NCBI GenBank assembly: GCA_016198805.1
Contig: JACQHU010000188.1
Location: 1 to 7,593, forward strand
Reading direction: 5' to 3'
Length of the DNA stretch: 7,593 bases
DNA from: Armatimonadota bacterium
GTDB lineage: Bacteria > Sysuimicrobiota > Sysuimicrobiia > Sysuimicrobiales > Humicultoraceae
In this document: in pieces, positions 1 through 6,577 of the stretch
Numbering within the stretch: position 1 is the first letter of the stretch
Layout: each line of letters starts with the position of its first letter
Program-made: the position numbers and the translations under genes
Notes under the pieces: generated by a model
The model's input: only the letters and a program-made list of their open reading frames with translations
Told to the model about the DNA's origin: nothing
Database searches by the model: none

Positions 1-2
1 GG

Positions 3-1178
3 TCCACCTGGCACACGCCGAGCCCGCTGCCGCTTCAGGAGTTCCGGGCCAACCCGCTTGGCGTCGTCGTGAGCGAGACCGACCCCACGATCTTCCACGA
101 CAAGGAGTTCATGAACGCCGATGCGAACCCGGCAAGCCCGAAGGCCGGCAATGTCTATGTGAGCTGGACGAGGTTCCGGTTCGCCTGCGGCGCGGGTGGC
201 ACGGGGTACTGCGAGAGCCCCATCTTCTTCGGGCAGTCAACCGACGGAGGGGCCACCTGGTCAGCCCCGATCGAGATCAGCGGGAGCAGCCTGGAGCTCT
301 GCATCTTCGGGAACTTCTTCGATCCGGCCCTGCCGGCGAGCAAGTGCAACTTCGACCAGGGCTCCTGGCCCGAGGTCGCGCCCAACGGCGACGTCTACGT
401 TTCCTACAACAACTGCAACACACCGACACTGGTGTGTCAGCACCTGTTCGTCAAGTGCCCGGCGGGAGCGGACTGCAGCCTCCCGGCGAGCTGGACGCCA
501 CCGCAGCGGATCGCCCTGGACTTTGACACCCAGCCGTTCTTCCTGGGTCCGGGGCCCGCGCGTGTGCCGGACGGCTGCCCCTTCGGCCGCCAGTGTCTGG
601 CGCCCAACGGCTACCGGATGAACGACTTTGGCGTGCTCGAGATCGATCCTACCAGCGGCCGGCTGTACTTCAGCTGGTCGGACTTCCGCAACGGCGGGCC
701 GTGCGCCGTGCACCCCGTCTTCGGCCTGCCCGTCGAGCCGTGCGCCAACCACAACAACGACGTCTTTCTGGTGACGTCGGATGACGGCGGCAACACGTGG
801 TCGTTCCCCAAGAAGATAGGCGATGAACTGGGCAAGAAGGCGGCCCAGTGGCAGTCGTGGATGGCCGTCGGGCCCACCGGGAAGGTCTACATCGCCTACT
901 ACGACCGTCAGTACGGCGACTGCGACACCACGGGCTGCAACGACATCACTCTGGCGATCTCGACCGACAAGGCGAAGGTCTTCAATTACATTCGCATCAC
1001 GACATCCTCGATGCCCAACCTGACCCTGCTCAACAACCCGATCCAGGCCGGCTTCCTCGGCGACTACCTGAGCCTCGCCGCGGACCGCCGGGGTGTGGTG
1101 ATCGTGTGGGCGGACACCAGGCCTCGCACCGGGACGGTGCCGGAGGAGGATATCTACTTCGCCCGCGTCAACAAGTAG
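3..1178 (+). CDS. Cys-rich sialidase-like (BNR/Asp-box) beta-propeller protein, 5' truncated
   Basis: The reading frame is open from the first bases of the window with no stop, so the GTG at 69 is probably internal and the true start lies outside. Numbering from that GTG (369 residues), two good Asp-boxes (S-x-D-x-G-x-x-W) are visible, STDGGATW at 57-64 and SDDGGNTW at 237-244, plus a degenerate one near 298. Blade-like repeats of the type VYVSW/VYVSY/LYFSWSD/VYIAYYD/VVIVWAD recur at about 29, 109, 199, 273 and 343, as in sialidase-fold propellers. There are 14 cysteines, many closely spaced (for example 116, 123, 130, 136), which suggests a disulfide-rich exported protein; any signal peptide would be in the missing part. 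Families with this fold include exo-alpha-sialidases and many non-enzymatic surface proteins. Catalytic Arg/Tyr/Glu residues cannot be assigned confidently, so sialidase activity is not claimed. It is convergent with the next gene. Confidence 0.75.
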   Translation, partial: STWHTPSPLPLQEFRANPLGVVVSETDPTIFHDKEFMNADANPASPKAGNVYVSWTRFRFACGAGGTGYCESPIFFGQSTDGGATWSAPIEISGSSLELCIFGNFFDPALPASKCNFDQGSWPEVAPNGDVYVSYNNCNTPTLVCQHLFVKCPAGADCSLPASWTPPQRIALDFDTQPFFLGPGPARVPDGCPFGRQCLAPNGYRMNDFGVLEIDPTSGRLYFSWSDFRNGGPCAVHPVFGLPVEPCANHNNDVFLVTSDDGGNTWSFPKKIGDELGKKAAQWQSWMAVGPTGKVYIAYYDRQYGDCDTTGCNDITLAISTDKAKVFNYIRITTSSMPNLTLLNNPIQAGFLGDYLSLAADRRGVVIVWADTRPRTGTVPEEDIYFARVNK

Positions 1179-1197
1179 GCAGACGGCGGGTGATCAC

Positions 1198-1233
1198 GAC
1201 GTGAGCCCCGGGCGCCCGCCCGGGGCTCACGTC
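1198..1233. terminator. Perfect 15-bp palindrome between convergent genes, probable bidirectional terminator
   Basis: Bases 1198-1212 (GACGTGAGCCCCGGG) are exactly complementary to 1219-1233, leaving a 6-base loop (CGCCCG). It sits 19 bp after the stop of the propeller gene and 28 bp before the stop codon of the minus-strand PrcB-like gene, so it can fold at the 3' end of both transcripts. Neither side is followed by a run of U, so it is not a textbook intrinsic terminator. In GC-rich bacteria such U-poor hairpins may end or protect transcripts. The role is inferred from position and symmetry. Confidence 0.65.
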
Positions 1234-1261
1234 CGTCGAGCGGGTACGTCCGTCCTCTGGG

Positions 1262-1768
1262 CTAGGGCGAGCGATACACCTGAGGGGTTTTCACCAGCGA
1301 AAACCGCACGGGCAAGGGCGACCGCCCCACCCGCACGATCTGGTACGGCACCGTCGGCGCCAGGCCATCGGTGTCTGTCACCGGGCGCGTCTCCCCTTGC
1401 GTGTAGTAGACGACCAGCGCATCTCCCTCGCGGACGATGCGCACGACCGTCAACGCGCGTGGCGCGCGCGACTCGCCGCCAAAGAGCGCGATGACCATGT
1501 CCCGCTCAAAGTCCACGGCCGGAATCGGCCGCATCGACGCGCCGGCGTGCCTCTGCCACAGGTCCTTCCAGGCGGCAGCGTCGCGGATCACATACTGCGC
1601 CGCTTCGCGGATGCCCGACGTGGCACCCGAGGCGACCACGACAAAGGGCACCCCGGGCGTCCCCTGACCCGCCGCGACCCCGGCTGAAACAAGAGAGTGC
1701 ATGGCGAGCGCAAGACTGGACAGGATGACCGCCAGGCGCAGCCGCACTAGCGACGGCCGGTGCATCAT
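1262..1768 (-). CDS. Secreted PrcB C-terminal-domain-like protein
   Basis: This is a 168-residue protein with an N-terminal signal-like segment: basic HRPSLVRLR, then a hydrophobic stretch about 12-31, with a possible AxA-type cleavage near 29-34 (SAGVAAGQG). There is no lipobox Cys. The mature part has the pattern of the PrcB C-terminal family: a strand around 43-47, SGIREAAQYVIRDAAAWKDLWQRHAG (51-76), then P-x-VDFERDMVIALFGG (83-98), strands at 107-122, and PYQIVRVGRSPLPVRF (141-156). The family's usual GGY-like stretch after the FGG is replaced by RAPRAL. PrcB was described as a partner of the PrcA protease in Treponema; no protease gene is present here, so that role is not supported. A GTG at 1795 gives nine more residues, but the ATG at 1768 has GGGAGGTG five bases upstream and puts the basic n-region right at the N terminus. 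A second ATG follows directly at 1765. Confidence 0.65.
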   Translation of the reverse strand: MMHRPSLVRLRLAVILSSLALAMHSLVSAGVAAGQGTPGVPFVVVASGATSGIREAAQYVIRDAAAWKDLWQRHAGASMRPIPAVDFERDMVIALFGGESRAPRALTVVRIVREGDALVVYYTQGETRPVTDTDGLAPTVPYQIVRVGRSPLPVRFSLVKTPQVYRSP

Positions 1769-1773
1769 GATGG

Positions 1774-1781
1774 CACCTCCC
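1774..1781 (-). promoter_or_regulatory. Ribosome binding site that fixes the start of the PrcB-like gene
   Basis: On the minus strand GGGAGGTG ends five bases before the ATG at 1768. The upstream in-frame GTG at 1795 would place this motif inside the coding region, so the site argues for the shorter protein. Confidence 0.7.
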
Positions 1782-1793
1782 ACCGGATCCTTC

Positions 1794-1799
1794 ACTATA
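1794..1799 (-). promoter_or_regulatory. Possible -10 element for the PrcB-like gene
   Basis: On the minus strand TATAGT lies in a short AT-rich patch (TCTAATCTATAGTGAA) inside otherwise very GC-rich DNA. It would start transcription about 20 bases before the ATG, leaving room for the strong ribosome binding site. The -35 position holds only a poor match (GGGGCA at 17-bp spacing), so this is a weak call resting on the -10 match and local base composition. Confidence 0.3.
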
Positions 1800-1845
1800 G
1801 ATTAGACGCCCCGGGCTGCCCCACGGTTCCCTCCCGAGTATTGTC

Positions 1846-2769
1846 TCATGCTGTTCCACCAGTCGATACGGACCCTCTGCGGGCCGCCGGCCAGCGGGCC
1901 AGGGCGACGCCCGCCAGCGTGACCGCGGCCCCAGCCAGGTGCAGCAGCCCGAAGGGCTCGCGCAGGACCTGGACGGCCAGCAGCACGCCCACGGGAGGAA
2001 TGAGGTAGGTGTACGCGGCCACCCGCGTCGGACCGATCCGCCGGATGCCCTCGTACCAGAACAGGTATCCCAGGGTCCCCGCGCCCAGGGCCGCGTAGCC
2101 CAGCTGCGTCCAGGCGGCGGGCGAGACGGCCCAGGACTGCCGCGCGAGTTCGGGGGTTCCGACGGCGAGCAAGAGGAGCGTCCCGAACAGCATCGAGGAC
2201 GTCATCACGGAGAGCGTGCTGTAGCGCTGATACAGCGGGAGCACCAGCACGGGCGTCACGCCGTACGACCAGGCCCCCAGCAGCGTGAGGAGGTCGCCTT
2301 TGAGGTACCCGGTGGAGAAGTGGCCGCTCGCCTCGATGAGCAGGACCACGCCGGCGGCCGCCAGGAGGATCCCGGCGACGTGCCGCCAGATGAGCGGTTC
2401 AGAGCGGGTCAGCCATACCATCAGCACCGTGATCACCGGTCCCGTGTTGATGATCAGGATGGAGTTGCTGGCGGTGGTGTAGCGCAGCCCGACCCCGAAG
2501 AAGATCTGGTAGAAGCCGACGTGGAAGATGCCGACGGTGGCGACCCGGAACAGGTCGCGCCGGGCAATCGCCAGCGGCTGGCGTAGCAGCATCAGAATCA
2601 GCAGCATGCCCAGGGATGCGATGACGAACCGGACCGCGGCAAACGCCAGGGGAGTGAACTCGTCGTAGGCGGACTTGATGACGGTGAACGACGCGCCCCA
2701 GAGGACGACCGTCACCAGGACCAGGACGTCTCCCAGGCCAAAGGCCCTGCGGGAAATCAATGTGCTCAT
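1846..2769 (-). CDS. EamA/DMT-superfamily ten-helix transporter
   Basis: This 307-residue membrane protein has two tandem EamA domains (about 13-145 and 157-293), each able to form five helices, the usual length for the drug/metabolite transporter superfamily. Family marks visible are the first-helix VLWGASF (22-28), Arg47 in AAVRFVIAS, TTASNSILIINTGPVITVLM (98-117) with the conserved Asn and Pro, AWSYGV (166-171) opening the second half, and AAYTYLIPPVGVLLAV (251-266) followed by REP. EamA proteins export or exchange amino acids, metabolites or toxic compounds; the substrate cannot be read here. The ATG start is directly followed by a short basic cytoplasmic tail, but no good Shine-Dalgarno precedes it, so it may depend on translation of the aldehyde dehydrogenase gene 51 bp upstream. 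The PrcB-like gene follows after 77 bp. Confidence 0.9.
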   Translation of the reverse strand: MSTLISRRAFGLGDVLVLVTVVLWGASFTVIKSAYDEFTPLAFAAVRFVIASLGMLLILMLLRQPLAIARRDLFRVATVGIFHVGFYQIFFGVGLRYTTASNSILIINTGPVITVLMVWLTRSEPLIWRHVAGILLAAAGVVLLIEASGHFSTGYLKGDLLTLLGAWSYGVTPVLVLPLYQRYSTLSVMTSSMLFGTLLLLAVGTPELARQSWAVSPAAWTQLGYAALGAGTLGYLFWYEGIRRIGPTRVAAYTYLIPPVGVLLAVQVLREPFGLLHLAGAAVTLAGVALARWPAARRGSVSTGGTA

Positions 2770-2820
2770 GGCATTCCGGTCGGCAGGCTCGCCGCTATGG
2801 CCTTCAAATGACCCCGCGGC

Positions 2821-4287
2821 CTAGAGGGAAATGAAGACGTTCTTGACCTCGGTGTAGAGGTCAAGCGCATGCATTCCCAGTTCGCGGCCGAACCCGCTCA
2901 TCTTGACCCCGCCGAAGGGGGCTTCCTGGTGCACGCTGTGGTTGGTGTTGATGCTGAGCACCCCGGTCCGGATGGCCTTCGCCATCCGGAGGGCCCGCCC
3001 AAGGTCGCGGGTCCAGACCGAACCGGACAGGCCGTAAGGCGAGTCGTTGACCATGGGAATCACGTCGGCTTCGTCATCAAACGGGATCAAGCAGGCCACG
3101 GGGCCAAAGATCTCCTCCTGGGCGACGCGCATCGCGTTGCGGACACCGGTGAGCACGGTGGGCAGCAGGAAGGCGCCGGCGGCCAGGCGCGGATCGGACG
3201 GCGGGCCACCCCCGAAAGCAACCTCCGCGCCCTCCTCTCGTCCGACGGTCACGTAACGCAAGATGTGGTCGCGCTGGCGGGTGGAGATCACCGGGCCCAT
3301 CTCCGTGGACGGATCCAGCGGATCGCCCACGCGCAGCCGGCGGGCCGCGTCGGTGAAGAGTCCGGCGACCCGGTCGTACACCGGCCGCTGGATGAAGACC
3401 CGGCTCCGCGCGCAGCAGTCCTGTCCCGCGTTGCCGTACACGGCGGCGACGGCGGCCTGGGCCGCGCGCTCCAGGTTGGCGTCGGCGAAGATGACGTTGG
3501 GAGACTTGCCACCCAGTTCCAGGGACACCCGGGTCATCCGGTCGGCAGCCATCTTCATGATCTGTATCCCCGTGGTGGTCTCACCCGTGAGCGCGACCTT
3601 GCCGACGGCGGGATGGGTCACGATGGCCGCGCCCACCGAGGCCCCCGGGCCCGTGACCACGTTCAGGACGCCCGGCGGCACGCCCGCCTCCAGCGCCAGC
3701 GCTCCCAGCCGCAGGGCCGTCAGCGGCGTGTAGGAGGCCGGCTTGAGGATGACCGTGTTGCCGACGGCCAGGGCCGGCGCGACCTTCCACGATGCGATCA
3801 GGAACGGGAAGTTCCAGGGGACGATCAGCCCGACGACCCCGATCGGTTCGCGCAGCGTGAAGTCCAGGCCTCGGTCGGCGACCGGGATCGTGTGGCCGAA
3901 GTACTTGTTCGCCGCACCGGCATAGTACTCGAAGCATCCCGCGGCCGCTTCAACCTCGCCGCGCGCGTCCGTGACCGTTTTCCCACCCTGGACGGTCTCA
4001 AGCGTCGCGAGGTCCGCAGCGTGACGCCGGATCAGGTCGGCCAGGCGCAGCAGCATCCGGCCCCGGTCTGTGGCGCTCAGCCCTGCCCAGCGACCGTCCT
4101 CAAACGCGGTATGGGCAGCGCGGGCTGCCCGATCGACATCGTCCGGGGAGCCGCGCGAGACATCGGCGACGACCTGACCGTCGGCCGGATTGACGACCTC
4201 GAAGGTCTCGCCGCCTACCGCCTGGACCTCTTCGCCGGCGATCCACATACCGACCCTCGGCCGCCGGGCCGTGACGCGCTGATCCAT
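2821..4287 (-). CDS. NAD(P)+-dependent aldehyde dehydrogenase
   Basis: This is a full-length member (488 residues) of the aldehyde dehydrogenase superfamily, which oxidises aldehydes to carboxylates in the cytoplasm. Every catalytic landmark is present: oxyanion Asn159 in VPWNFP, coenzyme Lys182 in LKPAS, general base Glu257 in SLELGGKSPN, nucleophile Cys291 in NAGQDCC (34 residues after the Glu, the spacing of ALDH2), and Glu392/Phe394 in EEIFGPV. The C-terminal EAPFGGVKMSGFGRELG (455-471) is canonical. The Rossmann loop reads TGETTTG (234-240) instead of the commoner TGSTxxG; this variant also occurs in AldB/ExaC-type enzymes. NAGQDC resembles gamma-aminobutyraldehyde dehydrogenases, so the substrate class stays open (amino-, betaine- or aliphatic aldehyde). 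The ATG at 4287 is preceded by GGAGGG (4295-4300) at a 7-base spacing, the clearest ordinary ribosome binding site in the cluster. It lies 62 bp after the MFS gene. Confidence 0.95.
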   Translation of the reverse strand: MDQRVTARRPRVGMWIAGEEVQAVGGETFEVVNPADGQVVADVSRGSPDDVDRAARAAHTAFEDGRWAGLSATDRGRMLLRLADLIRRHAADLATLETVQGGKTVTDARGEVEAAAGCFEYYAGAANKYFGHTIPVADRGLDFTLREPIGVVGLIVPWNFPFLIASWKVAPALAVGNTVILKPASYTPLTALRLGALALEAGVPPGVLNVVTGPGASVGAAIVTHPAVGKVALTGETTTGIQIMKMAADRMTRVSLELGGKSPNVIFADANLERAAQAAVAAVYGNAGQDCCARSRVFIQRPVYDRVAGLFTDAARRLRVGDPLDPSTEMGPVISTRQRDHILRYVTVGREEGAEVAFGGGPPSDPRLAAGAFLLPTVLTGVRNAMRVAQEEIFGPVACLIPFDDEADVIPMVNDSPYGLSGSVWTRDLGRALRMAKAIRTGVLSINTNHSVHQEAPFGGVKMSGFGRELGMHALDLYTEVKNVFISL

Positions 4288-4349
4288 CTGCGAGCCCTCC
4301 GTGGGGGATCAGGACGCGCTCACCTTGCGCCTGGAGATTTCCTTCCTGC

Positions 4350-5639
4350 TCATCCGCCGTTCGATTCGCGGCGCGCATCTCCTCCCACCGGTACCGGGAG
4401 CCTGCCGTCATTGGCGCGGGCCCGAGCCTGCAGGGGCCTCAGGGCCACGACGCCGACCACCGGCCCCAGCGCCAGCAGCCCGAAGGCCCATCCCCACTGC
4501 GCGGCCGGACTGGCGCCCGCGGCGCTGGCGAGATCCAGGACCAGCCCCAGCGCCGCAGGGGCCACCGCCGTCGCCGTCCATCCGCTGAGCATCTGCAGGC
4601 TGAAGGCGCCGCCCAGCGACCGTGCCGGCACCACCTCCATCAGGGCTGCCGCATACGACGGCGAGTCGGCGAGCGCCACGATCCCGTACAGCAGGCTCAC
4701 ACCGACCATCAGGATCAGGGGAGCCGCAAACAGCCGTCCGAACACGGCGGAGCACACCAGGCTCACGCTCAGGATGAGCATCGCCGCCCGGGCGCGGCCC
4801 AGGCGATCCGAGAGCCGTCCGCCGGCGATGGCCCCGATGCTCCCCGCGAGCCCGACGGATGTCGCCGCCAGCAGCCCTCCCCAGGCCAGGGCGTCGCTCC
4901 CGGCGGCCCCGCGCGCCGTCAGCGAGGCCACCATGAAGGGCGCGATCCAGCCCCACATGCCGAAGAGCTCCCAGTTGTGTCCGGTGTAGGCCACGATTAC
5001 CCGGCGCGCGGACGGGTTTCTCAGGACATCCCCGAGATAGCGGGACACATCCGCGGGTCCGACCATCTGCGGCAGCGCGATGCTGGGGACCTTCCAGGCC
5101 ATCACCAGGGCGCCGAGGAGTTCGAGCACGCCAATCCCGGCCATGGTGGCTTGCCAGCCGACGCGCGGTGCCATCGCGCCCACATAGTAGAGCGGAGCCG
5201 CATAGGCCATCACGATGGAGGCGACGTAGAAGCCCGTCGCCACGCCCCGGCGGTCGGGGGGCACGGTGTCGGCGATGTGTTTCAGGGCCGGAAGGTAGAG
5301 ACCGCCGACCAGCACGCCGACCAGCAGCCGCAGCGCGAGCCCTGAGGCGAAATCCCGCGCCCCGAGCGCAAACAGGAGGTCGCCCGCTCCGACGAGCGCG
5401 GCCGACCACGCCATGATGGGCTTGCCGCGCATGCGATCCAGCAGGAATCCCACCGCCACGTATGAGGCCAGGTTGCCGAGCTGGAACCCGCCCAGGATGA
5501 CGCCCGCCTGGCTGGCCGAGAGGCCCCATTCCGACGTGAGGATGGGGATGAGCACGGAGAACGAGAGGCCGGTCTGGTGTGCCAGGAACTGGCCGAGGCA
5601 CAGCGCCAAGAATCCCGCCCCCCAGCTGCCTCGACTCAC
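4350..5639 (-). CDS. Major facilitator superfamily (MFS) transporter
   Basis: This is a predicted 12-helix permease of 429 residues starting from the GTG at 5639. The first helix begins almost at once (WGAGFLALCLGQFLAHQTGLSF, about 6-27). Loop 2-3 carries an MFS motif A variant, VGFLLDRMRGKP (63-74), and the mirrored loop in the second half carries the better GGRLSDRLGRAR (273-284), with helices on both sides. A charged central loop lies at about 183-213. The frame stays open back to 5801, but those extra 54 residues are Arg/Ser-rich, not membrane-like, and overlap the upstream gene by 143 bp. The GTG at 5639 lies 19 bp after the upstream stop, with a G-run (5644-5649) as a modest ribosome binding site at 4 bases. 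Membership of the operon suggests uptake of the compound handled by the neighbouring enzymes; the substrate is unknown. Confidence 0.88.
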   Translation of the reverse strand: MSRGSWGAGFLALCLGQFLAHQTGLSFSVLIPILTSEWGLSASQAGVILGGFQLGNLASYVAVGFLLDRMRGKPIMAWSAALVGAGDLLFALGARDFASGLALRLLVGVLVGGLYLPALKHIADTVPPDRRGVATGFYVASIVMAYAAPLYYVGAMAPRVGWQATMAGIGVLELLGALVMAWKVPSIALPQMVGPADVSRYLGDVLRNPSARRVIVAYTGHNWELFGMWGWIAPFMVASLTARGAAGSDALAWGGLLAATSVGLAGSIGAIAGGRLSDRLGRARAAMLILSVSLVCSAVFGRLFAAPLILMVGVSLLYGIVALADSPSYAAALMEVVPARSLGGAFSLQMLSGWTATAVAPAALGLVLDLASAAGASPAAQWGWAFGLLALGPVVGVVALRPLQARARANDGRLPVPVGGDARRESNGG

Positions 5640-5658
5640 CGTGCCCCCCGGCGCTGCG

Positions 5659-6567
5659 TTATGGGAGAACCCTGGGCTGGGTCCATGCGATCCCTCCGTT
5701 GGAGGAGAAGATCTTCGCGCGGACGTAGCCTTCGTTGCCCCGCAGACGATAGACCGCCTCGCGGCCGTGGACGATCGCGAGCGTCTTCCCCCCTGCACCA
5801 ATGAAGTGCGTTGTATATTCGAAGTCCCGCTCCACAGCGATGCGCAGGGCGGTCGCCTCGCGCCCGGCTTCGATGTGTTCGATCACGACCTCGGTGGAGG
5901 CGTAGAAGTCACCGCACTCCATCGCGCTTAGAAGTGCATGCGCCGACTGCTCCTCCGCCCGCACCATCACCCACGCTTGACCGGGCGGGGAGCGGTGCCC
6001 CCAGCGCTCGCCGCGCATATGGTGCGTGTCGTCACTGGCGACGGCCCAGATCCGCCGGCCGGCCGTGAGCAGTCGGTCCCACATCTCTTCAACCCCAGGG
6101 CGTCCGCCGCCGCCGAAGTTGTTGCAGTCGCTGCTGGCATTGAGGATTTCCAACAGGCGGTAGTTCACGACGGCGCGCAGGTGCTCATCGGTGAACGCCC
6201 ACTTGTAGTTCGGGTGGTTGATCTGCGGGACGCCACCGGCGGCACGCGCGGCATCCACGCCGCGTTGCAGGGTGGCGGTGATGGTGCCTGCCGCCGAGAG
6301 ATCGGGTAGGGTCGCGCTGCCCAGCGAGTTGATGTGCACGGGTTTGCCCTCGCTGGACAGACTGACTTCGCAGCCGGGCAGGAGCAGCAGCGCTCCTCCG
6401 GCGCCGTTCCATCCGCTGACGTCAGTGATGCGGTTGTGATCGGTGATGATGAGGAAGTCGTACCCGTGCGACTGATACCAGCTAGCCACCTCCTCAAGCG
6501 GCGCATCGCCATCGGAGTTGAGCGTGTGGGTGTGGGTGTTGCCCTTGAGCCATCGCGCCGATGCCAT
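5659..6567 (-). CDS. PHP-domain metallohydrolase, CehA/McbA family-like
   Basis: This 302-residue cytoplasmic protein has no signal peptide. It shows PHP metal-binding motifs in order: KGNTHTHTLNSDG (8-20; His12, His14, Asp19), IITDHN (40-45; Asp43, His44), GCEVS (65-69; Glu67), NHPNY (117-121; His118) and ASDDTHH (177-183; Asp179/180, His182). PHP enzymes use two or three metal ions to hydrolyse phosphoesters and related bonds. The WLKGNTHTHT opening and the C-terminal beta-rich tail ending in GYVRAKIFSSNGGIAWTQP (280-298) are typical of the CehA/McbA group, whose named members hydrolyse the carbamate carbaryl; most others have no known substrate. The ATG is 10 bp after the kinase stop, with only a weak GAGTAGAGA-like ribosome binding site, so translational coupling is likely. 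The MFS gene follows after 19 bp. Confidence 0.85.
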   Translation of the reverse strand: MASARWLKGNTHTHTLNSDGDAPLEEVASWYQSHGYDFLIITDHNRITDVSGWNGAGGALLLLPGCEVSLSSEGKPVHINSLGSATLPDLSAAGTITATLQRGVDAARAAGGVPQINHPNYKWAFTDEHLRAVVNYRLLEILNASSDCNNFGGGGRPGVEEMWDRLLTAGRRIWAVASDDTHHMRGERWGHRSPPGQAWVMVRAEEQSAHALLSAMECGDFYASTEVVIEHIEAGREATALRIAVERDFEYTTHFIGAGGKTLAIVHGREAVYRLRGNEGYVRAKIFSSNGGIAWTQPRVLP

Positions 6568-6577
6568 GCGGGTGTCT

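Noticed and set aside
1939..2586. A 215-codon + strand frame opposite the EamA gene
   Set aside because: The product is Gln/Arg/Gly/Asp-rich low-complexity sequence typical of antisense of a membrane-protein gene; no ribosome binding site or family signature.
2770..2820. CGGC/GCCG inverted repeat in the gap between the aldehyde dehydrogenase and EamA genes
   Set aside because: A four-bp stem is not distinguishable from chance and has no T-run; it does not support a terminator between the two genes.
2869..4989. A 706-codon open frame on the + strand opposite the aldehyde dehydrogenase and MFS genes
   Set aside because: It runs antisense through two clear family members and the gap between them. 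Its product is rich in Arg, Gly, Pro, His and Asp with no domain pattern, and it is explained by high GC and the codon usage of the minus-strand genes.
4408..5601. A 397-codon minus-strand frame inside the MFS gene
   Set aside because: It is an alternate-frame shadow: the product is Arg/Gly/Pro-rich without membrane segments, while the overlapping frame encodes a full MFS permease with both motif A copies.
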